A DNA stretch of 64,000 nt from Fructobacillus tropaeoli. GTDB lineage: Bacteria; Bacillota; Bacilli; Lactobacillales; Lactobacillaceae. Where the stretch lies: the NCBI RefSeq assembly GCF_001047135.2, contig NZ_DF968083.1, positions 1-64,000 of the forward strand, read 5' to 3'. Every line of letters begins with the position of its first letter. Position 1 is the first letter of the stretch. The notes beneath the pieces were generated by a model. It saw nothing but the letters and a program-made list of their open reading frames with translations, ran no database searches and was not told where the DNA came from. Position numbers and translations under genes: made by a program. Below, in pieces: positions 1-7,747 of this stretch.

Positions 1-25
1 GTTTGCTTCGTAACGAACAATAAAT

Positions 26-54
26 AGTATAGCGCCTACCTTCTTACTCGTCAA
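26..54 (-). promoter_or_regulatory. Strong sigma-A promoter reading off the left edge
   Basis: On the minus strand TTGACG and TATACT are separated by exactly 17 bases, close to the ideal sigma-A promoter. Transcription would start near position 18 and run out of the window, so the gene it serves is not visible. Confidence 0.8.
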
Positions 55-84
55 CACTTTTTCCATGTTTTTTAAAGAGATTCT

Positions 85-117
85 AAAAGGGCGAAAGATA
101 CTTTCTCTCGCCCTTTT
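85..117. terminator. Bidirectional hairpin terminator after the gmk operon
   Basis: The arms AAAAGGGCGA and TCGCCCTTTT pair around a short loop, with A and T runs on both sides, so it can stop transcription either way. It lies downstream of the minus-strand gmk-to-Nudix-like operon and upstream of the promoter at the left edge. Confidence 0.75.
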
Positions 118-174
118 ATTAACGGATAAAATACGAACATTATTGCTATTGATTATTGAATCATCCATTAATAT

Positions 175-549
175 TTAACTAGCATCAAAGGATGTGAATG
201 TTGATGGCTGAATCGTTGTCAACAATTCACGGATATCATCAGCACTCTTAAAGACCAATTCCTTCGGTAACTGCTTCTGTAATGCCTGATAATCAGTCAC
301 ATGAAAGGAGTATAACGATTCGGCATGGCCTTCATCTTCGACTGCAGTGGCCAATTCACCCAAGCGCCAATCGTCAAAATTAGTCACCCCAATCTTTTGA
401 AAGGCAGACAGAATCGTCCCCAAAGAAGTCTTTTCTTCATGATGGTGAACCTTCACTGCCCAAAAATGATCACCTGAATCTTTTTGATGGACTAAAAAAT
501 AGGGAATATCGTGGTCATATGCAATAACCGTCGCTGCTACCATTGTCAT
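175..549 (-). CDS. Hypothetical protein, possibly a degenerate Nudix-fold protein
   Basis: A 124-residue protein of unproven function. The ATG at 549 is chosen because GAGGAG sits 6-7 bases before it; a longer frame to 588 would overlap the preceding gene and lacks such a site. The N-terminal half (AATVIAYDHDIPYFLVHQK) resembles the first strands of Nudix hydrolases, followed by a tryptophan and a glycine-poor loop. The Nudix box itself is not recognisable: the expected GX5EX7REXXEE pattern is replaced by KVHHHEEKTSLGTI followed by an uncharged helix, so catalysis is doubtful. It is the last gene of the gmk-rpoZ-cyclophilin-S1 operon, 10 bases after the S1 gene. The fold assignment is inference from pattern only. 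Confidence 0.6.
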   Translation of the reverse strand: MTMVAATVIAYDHDIPYFLVHQKDSGDHFWAVKVHHHEEKTSLGTILSAFQKIGVTNFDDWRLGELATAVEDEGHAESLYSFHVTDYQALQKQLPKELVFKSADDIRELLTTIQPSTFTSFDAS

Positions 550-559
550 ATAGTACTCC

Positions 560-940
560 TCAGCTAATTCTTTTCTTTGCTTCCTCAATCCAACCTGGCA
601 AGGCTAACGCAATTGGTTCAAAACCATAGTCCAAGTGATAGTTCGTCCAGAAATGTCGTTTCACGCTGTTGTTTTTAATAATTGGCGTGTCCTTGAGTGG
701 CATGATGCCCACCTGACGAAGAGAGAGGGAAATTTTACCAGTGTACTGGTCAATATCCAATACAATCACCTGTACCTGGTCACCGACTTTCAATTCGCCG
801 TTCAAATTTTTAACAATCCCTGATTTGAACTCCGAAATATGAACCAAACCTTGCGTTTGCTCGTCTAATTTAATAAAGCCACCATAGGGCTGAATACCGG
901 TAACTGTTCCTGTCACCAGCTGTCCAATTTTATAAGGCAT
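560..940 (-). CDS. S1-domain RNA-binding protein of the YugI/CvfD (general stress protein 13) type
   Basis: A 126-residue protein with a single S1 OB-fold at the N-terminus (about residues 1-75: IGQLVTGTVTGIQPYGGFI, then GLVHISE and VGDQVQVIVLDID...KISLSLR), followed by a short C-terminal tail. Proteins of this type bind RNA or ribosomes and in streptococci (CvfD) act as post-transcriptional regulators. AGGAG lies 7 bases before the ATG at 940, which fixes the start. It follows the cyclophilin gene after 47 bases and precedes the Nudix-like gene by 10, in the gmk operon. Family assignment is firm; the particular regulatory role is inferred from homologs. Confidence 0.85.
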   Translation of the reverse strand: MPYKIGQLVTGTVTGIQPYGGFIKLDEQTQGLVHISEFKSGIVKNLNGELKVGDQVQVIVLDIDQYTGKISLSLRQVGIMPLKDTPIIKNNSVKRHFWTNYHLDYGFEPIALALPGWIEEAKKRIS

Positions 941-987
941 CTTTTTTCTCCTACTGTCCTCATTATAGCAAAAAGCGCCCAACACTT

Positions 988-1566
988 TTAGTGAAGGACG
1001 ACTTTTTCAATGACAATATCATCGATTGGGCGGTCAGCATAGTCTGCTTTCGCCTTAGCAATCTTATCGACAACATCCATCCCAGCCACAACTTGACCAA
1101 AGACAGTGTGCTTGCCATCCAACCATGGGGTTCCCCCATTTTCTTGGTAGGCAGTTTGAATTTCTTCTGGCAATCCCTTGAGGGCTGCCTTCATTTGCTT
1201 AGGAAAATGACTCGCTTGAACAATAAAGAACTGTGATCCGTTCGTCTTTGGTCCAGCATTCGCCATTGACAAAGCACCGCGAAGGTTAAACAAGTCATCT
1301 GAGAACTCGTCTTCAAAAGGCTTGCCCCAAATACTTTCACCACCGCGACCAGATCCTTCAGGGTCTCCCCCTTGAATCATAAAATCAGGAATCACTCGAT
1401 GGAAGATAACGCCATCGTAGTAACCTTCCTTGGCGTGGGTCAAAAAGTTTTCGACTGCCTTAGGTGCTTGTTCTTCAAAGAAAATCAGGTCAATATCACC
1501 ATAGTTGGTTTGCAAAGTGGCTTGTGCTTCTTTTGCCGCCAAATCTAACTGTGGAAAATCAGCCAT
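988..1566 (-). CDS. Peptidyl-prolyl cis-trans isomerase, cyclophilin type
   Basis: A 192-residue cytosolic cyclophilin that catalyses cis-trans isomerisation of prolyl bonds. The core signatures are present: NYGDIDLIFFEEQAPKAVENF, then the catalytic loop FHRVIPDFMIQGGDPEG (His-Arg and the Phe-Met-Gln core), GALSMANAGPKTNGSQFFI and TVFGQVVAGMDVVDKI. No signal peptide or lipobox is visible, so it is intracellular. The start at 1566 has AAGGAG six bases upstream, inside the end of rpoZ, which suggests translational coupling. A longer frame to 1620 would overlap rpoZ and is not preferred. Confidence 0.92.
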   Translation of the reverse strand: MADFPQLDLAAKEAQATLQTNYGDIDLIFFEEQAPKAVENFLTHAKEGYYDGVIFHRVIPDFMIQGGDPEGSGRGGESIWGKPFEDEFSDDLFNLRGALSMANAGPKTNGSQFFIVQASHFPKQMKAALKGLPEEIQTAYQENGGTPWLDGKHTVFGQVVAGMDVVDKIAKAKADYADRPIDDIVIEKVVLH

Positions 1567-1567
1567 C

Positions 1568-1783
1568 TTATTCTCCTTCATCCTGAACAACAGGGTTAAT
1601 GACAACATCCCCTGCTTCAATTTCTTCTAGAGCTTGCCCAACTGATTTGTTGGAATCAAACTTAACCTTTGTTGCTGGCATCCCGGCATCCAATTCACGG
1701 GCGCGCTTTGAAGCTAAGGCAATCAACTTATACCGTGAATCAACTCGCTCTAACAACTTATCTACTGATGGATACAATAACAT
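1568..1783 (-). CDS. rpoZ: DNA-directed RNA polymerase omega subunit
   Basis: A 71-residue omega subunit that assists assembly of RNA polymerase around beta-prime. The conserved segment [20 protein letters not shown] followed by [11 protein letters not shown] is diagnostic. The ATG at 1783 has AAGGAG seven bases upstream. It sits 11 bases after gmk, the usual gmk-rpoZ pairing in Firmicutes, and one base before the cyclophilin gene, where other Firmicutes usually have coaBC/priA. Confidence 0.95.
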   Translation of the reverse strand: MLLYPSVDKLLERVDSRYKLIALASKRARELDAGMPATKVKFDSNKSVGQALEEIEAGDVVINPVVQDEGE

Positions 1784-1794
1784 GTGCTACTCCT

Positions 1795-2394
1795 TTAATC
1801 CGCAATTTGATTAAATACGCGGCTAACCTTCAAACGTTCAGCAGTAATAATTGCCTTAATTCGGTCAACGGCTAACTCGACGATATCATTCTCGACGGCA
1901 TAATTATAATTGATCATCTTCTTCAATTCGTCCTTAGCGGCTTCAACACGTTGGTCGATGACTTCAGGCGAATCAGTTCCTCGGCCCTCTAATCGGGTAC
2001 GGAGATTTTTAATGTCAGGTGGGGTCAAGAAAATATAAACCCCTTCTGGCATTTTTGTCTTCACTTGCAAGGCCCCTTGGACATCAATTTCCAAGAAAAC
2101 ATCCTTACCGGAAGCTAAAGTTTCATCAATGAAAGAACGTGGCGTTCCGTAGTAATTACCGACGTATTCGGCATATTCCAACATGTCACCTGCCTGAATC
2201 TTTTCCTCGAATTCCTTACGGGAAACAAAGAAGTAATCCTGGCCGTCCACTTCACCAACTCGTGGCTTACGAGTTGTTGCTGAAATGGAGTAACGGAAAT
2301 CAACACCGTCATCTTCAAAGATTGCCTTACGAACTGTTCCTTTTCCGACACCAGATGGGCCTGAAAGGACGATTAACAAACCACGTTGTGTCAT
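1795..2394 (-). CDS. gmk: Guanylate kinase
   Basis: A 199-residue kinase converting GMP and ATP to GDP and ADP. The P-loop [11 protein letters not shown] is near residues 10-20, followed by the GMP-binding region [19 protein letters not shown] and [11 protein letters not shown], then DVQGALQVK and the LID segment with LEGRGTDS. Length is typical. The ATG at 2394 is chosen for an AGAGGA site; upstream in-frame ATG codons at 2412-2415 lack one. It is the first gene of a five-gene operon driven from the promoter at 2435-2463. Confidence 0.95.
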   Translation of the reverse strand: MTQRGLLIVLSGPSGVGKGTVRKAIFEDDGVDFRYSISATTRKPRVGEVDGQDYFFVSRKEFEEKIQAGDMLEYAEYVGNYYGTPRSFIDETLASGKDVFLEIDVQGALQVKTKMPEGVYIFLTPPDIKNLRTRLEGRGTDSPEVIDQRVEAAKDELKKMINYNYAVENDIVELAVDRIKAIITAERLKVSRVFNQIAD

Positions 2395-2434
2395 GCTCTT
2401 CCTCTTTAACATCAAAATCTACTTTAATGTTTGT

Positions 2435-2463
2435 ATTTTACCAGAATTTTTCTCATTATTCAA
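2435..2463 (-). promoter_or_regulatory. Promoter of the gmk operon
   Basis: On minus, TTGAAT and TAAAAT are spaced by 17 bases, with an extended -10 (TGG before TAAAAT). The start would be about 30 bases before the gmk ribosome binding site. Confidence 0.7.
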
Positions 2464-2617
2464 TGACGGGCTCAAGTAACCACTGATTTGTCAACCTAAT
2501 TCTAACCTTCCCAGAGACATTTTAGAAAGTCTGTTCGCCTGAGGGGAACAAAGCCCTAAACGCCTTTAAATCAGCCTTAAACTAGTTCTTAATAAAAATT
2601 TAACCAAGAAAAGCACT

Positions 2618-2646
2618 TGCAATACCAAACATTTGTTCGTATACTA
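2618..2646 (+). promoter_or_regulatory. Promoter with an internal LexA-like (SOS) box
   Basis: TTGCAA and TATACT are separated by 17 bases. Between them, at 2627-2640, lies CAAAC-ATTT-GTTCG, one mismatch from the Gram-positive LexA (DinR) consensus CGAAC-N4-GTTCG. A repressor bound there would block RNA polymerase. The gene at 2676 follows with a perfect AGGAGG. Confidence 0.7.
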
Positions 2647-2675
2647 AAGGCAACAGTGAAAGAGGAGGCGGTCTC

Positions 2676-3005
2676 ATGCAAGTCAATCTTGATAGCCGGA
2701 CTTATTACAATCAAATCATTAAGCAAGGCAAGCATGTCTTTGCCCGCTTACGCGAACACTTTGCTGTCGTTCCATTGAAGCAGCAACAAAATAGCCAAGA
2801 ACTCATTACTCGCTTAGAGTTGGCCATTAATCTCCAAGAACCGGTGGACGTCCAAATGAACTATGGCTTTGACCAAGAACAAATCCAGGACTTCCATGGC
2901 GTCTTATCTCAGACGCCAGCCGGCGCATTGTTGATTCAGGATCAAAAGACGAAGCAAATTCACCAATTGATGCCAGACCTCTTGCGCCATATCTCATTTT
3001 CATAA
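2676..3005 (+). CDS. Small YolD-like protein, probably SOS-regulated
   Basis: A 109-residue cytosolic protein without signal peptide or membrane segment. AGGAGG lies seven bases before the ATG. The second half (helix NSQELITRLELAINLQEPVD, then V-x-M-x-Y and a G-V-L plus I-x-D...K-x-I-H strand pattern ending in an I-S-F tail) resembles the YolD-like family, small proteins usually found beside Y-family polymerases (UvrX/UmuC) and induced by DNA damage. Here no polymerase gene is adjacent: it is a lone plus-strand gene between the gmk operon and a convergent unknown gene. The LexA-like box in its promoter supports the damage-response idea; the family assignment itself is tentative. Confidence 0.6.
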   Translation: MQVNLDSRTYYNQIIKQGKHVFARLREHFAVVPLKQQQNSQELITRLELAINLQEPVDVQMNYGFDQEQIQDFHGVLSQTPAGALLIQDQKTKQIHQLMPDLLRHISFS

Positions 3006-3012
3006 TTCTGCT

Positions 3013-3057
3013 AAAAATGCCTGTTGGTTTTCATTGAAGACCAGCAGGCATTTTTTT
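3013..3057. terminator. Bidirectional terminator between convergent genes
   Basis: AATGCCTGTTGGT pairs with ACCAGCAGGCATT (one G-U pair), flanked by an A run and a T7 run. It serves both the plus-strand gene ending at 3005 and the minus-strand gene ending at 3062. Confidence 0.88.
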
Positions 3058-3061
3058 ATCT

Positions 3062-4144
3062 TTACTTTTCTTGGACTAGTTCTTCAACGTCAGCAATCGT
3101 CAACTGTCCTAAGAGCTTATTTAAGGCAGCAACGTCCAGGTAATGGTCAACGCCAGTTAGACCAGCTTCCATCTTCTTAAAGTCCGTCACGGCCTTCTTA
3201 CTAGCTAAGAATTGCAAATAGCGGGTAATCTCGCCCCCTAAACCATCCAACGAGTCAAAAACCGGTTGCCAATAGTCAAAGAGGTCCTCTTTGACAAAGG
3301 TATCAATCAAGCTAGCCGTCCACTGGTGGTGATCAGCCTGGAACTTTTCTGCCAATCCTTGGTGTAAGGCCTGCAAAAGCGCCATTTCCTGATCCGACAC
3401 CACTCCGGCCGTCGATGTCTTTTGGAAGGTTTCCACCATCCGTTTGCCAAAGGCAATTTCTTCTTCCAGTTGGTCCGCCGTTAAAGCAGGTGTCAAAGGC
3501 TTCGCATCGGCATTTTTTAAATCAGGTAACGTAACCGTTAACCCGCGAAAGACTTCCTGAATCGTTTCCAGGTCAAAGTCATCGGCATCCCCGTTTTGCT
3601 TTAAGAATTTAAATTGCAAGTCATCGATTGCTGATGACTCACTCATCAACTTGGCAACATCCTGGCCCTGGAAACGGAAGTAATTCACCGCCATGACCGT
3701 TCGCATAATCATTTTCCAGAAATTTGGATCAAACTTAGTCGTTTGCACGCCATAACGTGGTGAAACCTGCCCTTCCTTGGCCAAAAAGGCTTGGATATCA
3801 TACAAAACTGGCGTCAGCAAGACAAAGTAGCGCCAGTCACGGTCCGTTGACTGAACCAAAGTGGCTTGCATCGCCTCGTTTAAGTTGACGATTACCCGTT
3901 CATCACTCGTAAAGGCAGAAAAATTCTGCTGCACCATGGTGGCAATCAAGTCATCTAAGAAGAATGAGGCCGCCTCAAAGACAGCTGGTTGATAGGTATT
4001 ATTCTTGGTCAAAAAGAACCGTGCCCGCAAGAAACCAGCAAATTCATTGTAATCAAATGGTGCTAACTTCTTATTTTCACGAAACTTGTGCTTTGTATTT
4101 TGGTGTTTAAATGCTTTAATTTGTGCGGACTTTCCTTGTTTCAC
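3062..4144 (-). CDS. Uncharacterised 360-residue protein
   Basis: I do not recognise this protein. It has a basic N-terminus (many Lys/His/Arg in the first 30 residues) followed by an acidic, mostly helical body with no signal peptide, membrane segment or catalytic motif. The start is GTG at 4144, six bases after GGAGG; an ATG overlapping by one base reads ATG-TGA and would end at once. It lies 15 bases after a second unknown gene (4160-4507), so the two are probably co-transcribed, and it ends at a bidirectional terminator. The basic tail suggests nucleic-acid contact, but that is only a guess. Confidence 0.75.
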   Translation of the reverse strand: MKQGKSAQIKAFKHQNTKHKFRENKKLAPFDYNEFAGFLRARFFLTKNNTYQPAVFEAASFFLDDLIATMVQQNFSAFTSDERVIVNLNEAMQATLVQSTDRDWRYFVLLTPVLYDIQAFLAKEGQVSPRYGVQTTKFDPNFWKMIMRTVMAVNYFRFQGQDVAKLMSESSAIDDLQFKFLKQNGDADDFDLETIQEVFRGLTVTLPDLKNADAKPLTPALTADQLEEEIAFGKRMVETFQKTSTAGVVSDQEMALLQALHQGLAEKFQADHHQWTASLIDTFVKEDLFDYWQPVFDSLDGLGGEITRYLQFLASKKAVTDFKKMEAGLTGVDHYLDVAALNKLLGQLTIADVEELVQEK

Positions 4145-4159
4145 ATTGAGCCTCCTACC

Positions 4160-4507
4160 TTAAATTGATAAATCGAGTTGGTAACGTCCGTGACCAAACT
4201 CACGCAGCTTAAATTGGAAAATTTGTTCCTTACGCTCTAAGTTCGGTGTTTGAACCTTGGCCTGCAAGTCACCTTCAAGTTCTGCCACTTCGATGGCCTG
4301 GTTAATGGCCGACATGACCGGTGCAAAACTCTTAGGATCAGCAGAAGCATAAAAGAGCTCCGCATTCCCGTAGGTATTGGAGCGACGAACTAAGTTCACA
4401 GACACTTTAAAGCGGTTGGCTTCAAAGACCAAGTGATTATAGTTAAAATCGCGGGCGTATAAAAATAGTGCGGATAAAAATTCTCCGGCTGGGTACTTAT
4501 CAGACAT
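4160..4507 (-). CDS. Uncharacterised 115-residue protein
   Basis: A small soluble protein I do not recognise. It reads as an alpha/beta domain: an N-terminal helix (PAGEFLSALFLYARDFNY), strands around FEANRFKVSVNLVRR, and a C-terminal strand FGHGRYQLDLSI. No signal peptide, cysteines or known motif are seen. ATG at 4507 is selected because AAGGGA stands eight bases upstream; an in-frame extension to 4567 lacks a binding site. It shares a two-gene unit with the larger unknown protein at 3062-4144. The 151 bases between it and mutS2 hold no clear promoter. Confidence 0.7.
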   Translation of the reverse strand: MSDKYPAGEFLSALFLYARDFNYNHLVFEANRFKVSVNLVRRSNTYGNAELFYASADPKSFAPVMSAINQAIEVAELEGDLQAKVQTPNLERKEQIFQFKLREFGHGRYQLDLSI

Positions 4508-4658
4508 GTTGTCTTCCCTTCTCGTTGTTTCAAGTAATTGGTGGCGGATTAAATACGTTACTAACATCAGGACTAAGCACGCCTTTTATAAATAAAGACG
4601 GGATTATTGAGCTGCTGCAAGGCTGATTTTTCAACCTTGACCAAATCCAAATCAGGCC

Positions 4659-7058
4659 TTAGCGCAAGGTCACGATCGTGGCACCATCCCCGCCAGCATT
4701 AGCGGAAGCAAAATGGAAGTCCTTGACCCGACGGTCGGACCGCAGAAAATCAGTGACACCCTTGCGTAATGCACCGGTTCCCTTTCCGTGAATAATCTCC
4801 ACGGAAGAGAGGTTGGCCAAAACTACCGTATCCAAGTACCGGTCCAAATCAGTAATGGCTGCCTCGTAGCGAACGCCACGCAAGTCAAGCTTAGCCTGCA
4901 CGCGGCCGGTTGCTGAACTGCTGTGGGCCGTCTTAGCAACCTTTTGTCGGTGCTGCTTCTGCTTTTCCTTTTGGGCCTTAGCAGTTGCTTCAGTCTTCGT
5001 CAGGTCGTCTTCGTCAACCAGCATCTTTAAGATGCCCAATTGGACTTCCCACTGACCATTCTTATGCTTTTTCACCAGAGTTCCCTGCTGGTTATAGGAT
5101 TGAACCACCACATCATCCCCAGGAGCAAGCACCTTGGCCCTCTTAGCCTTCTGGAGAATCTTATTTTTCTCCAAGTGATCACTTTGATGCAAGGAAGAGA
5201 TTGCCTGCTTTTGCTTTTGCAGATCCTGCTCGGACAAGCCAGCCTTTTGGCCACCGGCCAAGCGTTCCTTGCGGATAGCGGCAATTAATTGGTCAGCCTC
5301 TTTTTTGGTCTTCGCAACCAAGTGGTTAGCTTCCTTCTTGGCATCCATCATGACCTTGGCCTGATTTTGCTCCAACTTTAACGTCTTTTCTTCCAGGAGT
5401 GTTTGTTCACTTTGAACTTGAGCCGTCTTCTTTGCCAAATCAGCTCGCTCGCCCTTGGCCAATTGGCGCTGGTCAACCAGGTCCTGAATCATCTTATTCA
5501 AGTTTTGGTCCTCAGGGTTCACCAATGATTGGGCATCCGCCAACAGCTCATCGTCAAAGCCTAAGCGCTTGGCAATAGCCAGGGCATTTGACTGTCCTGG
5601 TACACCAATTAAGAGCTGGTAAGTAGGCTTGAGCGTCTCCACATCAAAGACCATGGAGGCGTTTTCCGTTTCTGGACGGTCATAACCATAAAGCTTCAAT
5701 TCTGGATAGTGGGTTGTAGCGATGGTTTTGGCCTGCAAAGAGCGCGTCCGATCCAAAATTGCCATGGCCAATGCGGCCCCCTCTTGCGGATCCGTTCCGG
5801 CTCCCAATTCATCAAAGATGACCAGGGATTGGTCATTGGTCTGTTGCAAAATCTGCTTGATGTTAGCCATATGTGAGGAGAACGTGGATAAGTTCTGCTC
5901 AATTGACTGTTCATCCCCAATATCAGCAAAAATCTGGTCAAAGACCGCTACCGTCGATGGCCGACCGGTCGTAATAAAGAGTCCCGACTGAGCCAAAAGC
6001 TGCAAAAGTCCCAACGTCTTGATGGTAATGGTTTTTCCACCGGTGTTCGGTCCGGTAATAATCAATGTTTGGTAGTCGATGCCAAGACTAATATCGTTTT
6101 TAACGGCCTTCTTTTCACCAATCAACGGGTGCCAGGCCTGGTTTAAGACAACCGACTGGTCGGTTGACAGAGCTGGTGCCTGAGCATTTTGGCTTTTCGC
6201 TAACCGTGCCTTGGCGTTGGCAAAATCCAATTGGCCCAAAATCAAAGCATTGGTGACCAGGTCTTCACTATGCAGGGCCAGTTCAGCAGAGAGTTCAGCT
6301 AAAATCCGATTTTCCTCAGCTCGGGCCAAAACATTTAATTCTGACCATTCATTGGCTAATTCAACCACCACCTGCGGTTCAATGTAGTAGGTCTGACCAC
6401 TTTGGCTTTGGTCATGGACAACCCCTGGAATTTGGTGCCGGTATTCGGCCTTCACCGGCAAAACATAGCGGTCCGACCGTTTTGTGACAATCGGTTCCGA
6501 GAGGTACTGGGCTGATTTTCCCCGCGTGTACCCCTGCAGCTTCTGCCGGATAGCATTCTCATGCCCCGTCATTAGCCTTCTCAGGCTCGCCAGCGCCGAA
6601 GAAGCACTGTCCAATACTTGCCCCGTCTCATCAATGGCCTTGTTGACCTGAGCCGTCAATTCGGGCAAGAGTACCAGGTCGGCCGCTTTAGCAGCCAGAC
6701 GGTCTACTGACCCCGCCAAATCATCATCTTGAATATTTTCAAAGAAATGAGCAATTGCGGCGGTAGCAGTTAACACTTGGGCCAAACTGACAATTTCCGC
6801 CCCGTTGAGGCTTGCCTGAATTTCCAATCGACGAACCTGATCCTTAATGTCCACCAAGGCCGGCAACAACATGCCGCCCTTTAATCGATCAATCAACACG
6901 GCCTCGTTGGTTTCCTGCAACCAGGCAGACACCTGGTCAAAATCAGAAGACGGTTGTAAGTGATCAACTAGGACTTGTCCCTGTTCGGTCTGAATAAAGG
7001 GATACAGTTGGTCTTTTACCTTTTCATATTCTAATGTCTGTAAGACTTTTTTATTCAT
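4659..7058 (-). CDS. mutS2: Endonuclease MutS2 (RqcU), anti-recombination / ribosome rescue factor
   Basis: A 799-residue MutS-family ATPase. The Walker A motif GPNTGGKT is at residues 336-343, followed by the MutS signature IFADIGDEQSIEQNLSTFS, Walker B (LVIFDELGAGTDP) and TTHYPELK. A coiled-coil rich in Lys, Gln and Glu covers about 510-630. The C-terminal Smr nuclease domain (about 720-799) has LDLRG and HGKGTGALR. MutS2 lacks the mismatch-recognition domain of MutS; homologs suppress homeologous recombination and split collided ribosomes. The start ATG has AAGGAAC upstream. It lies 19 bases after cvpA, the normal Firmicute pairing. Confidence 0.95.
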   Translation of the reverse strand: MNKKVLQTLEYEKVKDQLYPFIQTEQGQVLVDHLQPSSDFDQVSAWLQETNEAVLIDRLKGGMLLPALVDIKDQVRRLEIQASLNGAEIVSLAQVLTATAAIAHFFENIQDDDLAGSVDRLAAKAADLVLLPELTAQVNKAIDETGQVLDSASSALASLRRLMTGHENAIRQKLQGYTRGKSAQYLSEPIVTKRSDRYVLPVKAEYRHQIPGVVHDQSQSGQTYYIEPQVVVELANEWSELNVLARAEENRILAELSAELALHSEDLVTNALILGQLDFANAKARLAKSQNAQAPALSTDQSVVLNQAWHPLIGEKKAVKNDISLGIDYQTLIITGPNTGGKTITIKTLGLLQLLAQSGLFITTGRPSTVAVFDQIFADIGDEQSIEQNLSTFSSHMANIKQILQQTNDQSLVIFDELGAGTDPQEGAALAMAILDRTRSLQAKTIATTHYPELKLYGYDRPETENASMVFDVETLKPTYQLLIGVPGQSNALAIAKRLGFDDELLADAQSLVNPEDQNLNKMIQDLVDQRQLAKGERADLAKKTAQVQSEQTLLEEKTLKLEQNQAKVMMDAKKEANHLVAKTKKEADQLIAAIRKERLAGGQKAGLSEQDLQKQKQAISSLHQSDHLEKNKILQKAKRAKVLAPGDDVVVQSYNQQGTLVKKHKNGQWEVQLGILKMLVDEDDLTKTEATAKAQKEKQKQHRQKVAKTAHSSSATGRVQAKLDLRGVRYEAAITDLDRYLDTVVLANLSSVEIIHGKGTGALRKGVTDFLRSDRRVKDFHFASANAGGDGATIVTLR

Positions 7059-7077
7059 ACTATTTGTTCCTTATTAC

Positions 7078-7599
7078 TTAAAGCCACCACTGATAAATCT
7101 GGTTCGAAAGAACCGGCGTGGTGTTCAAAAACTGATTTAAAATTGGGCTTTGGCTAAACTGCATCTGCAGCCAGGCATTGGGGACAACCGATAAGACCTG
7201 CAAAATAACAAAGCTTAAAACAACTCCGATTCCCAAATACAAGATGCCACCCAACAGGCCGTCAAGTGCTCCTAAAATTGGCAAACGACGGATAAAGCGG
7301 ATGGGGCGCAATAAATAGTGGCCAACAAAAGAACCCAAGGCCATCACGACCATAAAGGCCAAGCCCGATGATAAGAACTGGGTTCCTTGACGAGAAACTT
7401 CTTCTGGCACACCTGGACGAGAGAACTGGCCCGAAACCCAGTTGGAGAAGAGATCAGCGAGTGGCTTGGAGTAAACCGTGGCCATATAAAAGACCAAACA
7501 AAAAATCGCTAAACGGGCCAAGACGTGGACCAAGCCTTCCCGGTATCCGGACAAGGCCATGAGGAAAATTACAACAGCAAAAATCAGTGAAAGAATCAT
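7078..7599 (-). CDS. CvpA family membrane protein
   Basis: A 173-residue membrane protein of the CvpA (colicin V production) family, named from an E. coli purF-operon gene; the biochemical role in Firmicutes is unclear. About four hydrophobic segments are visible, near residues 1-20, 25-45, 80-105 and 115-140, with a conserved GYREG after the first. ATG at 7599 has GGAGC six bases upstream; a longer frame to 7644 is not supported by a binding site. It precedes mutS2 in the same operon, as in Bacillus and lactobacilli, and is transcribed away from rnhC. Confidence 0.88.
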   Translation of the reverse strand: MILSLIFAVVIFLMALSGYREGLVHVLARLAIFCLVFYMATVYSKPLADLFSNWVSGQFSRPGVPEEVSRQGTQFLSSGLAFMVVMALGSFVGHYLLRPIRFIRRLPILGALDGLLGGILYLGIGVVLSFVILQVLSVVPNAWLQMQFSQSPILNQFLNTTPVLSNQIYQWWL

Positions 7600-7679
7600 T
7601 TTCAAGCTCCTATTTCGGCGCGATTTTATCTGGCTCTCCCCCAACCAAATGCGCTCAATTCACATACTTAATACGGTCA

Positions 7680-7704
7680 ATTATACCATTAAAACTGCTA
7701 TAAT
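7680..7704. promoter_or_regulatory. Divergent extended -10 promoters for cvpA-mutS2 and rnhC
   Basis: On plus, TGC-TATAAT (box at 7699-7704) points toward rnhC. On minus, TGG-TATAAT (box at 7680-7685) points toward cvpA. The two -10 boxes are only 13 bases apart, so the two polymerases should compete. Neither has a good -35, typical of extended -10 promoters. Confidence 0.7.
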
Positions 7705-7747
7705 TAAGTGGTTACTACCCCATTTACCAAGAAGAAAGCGGGCTTCA

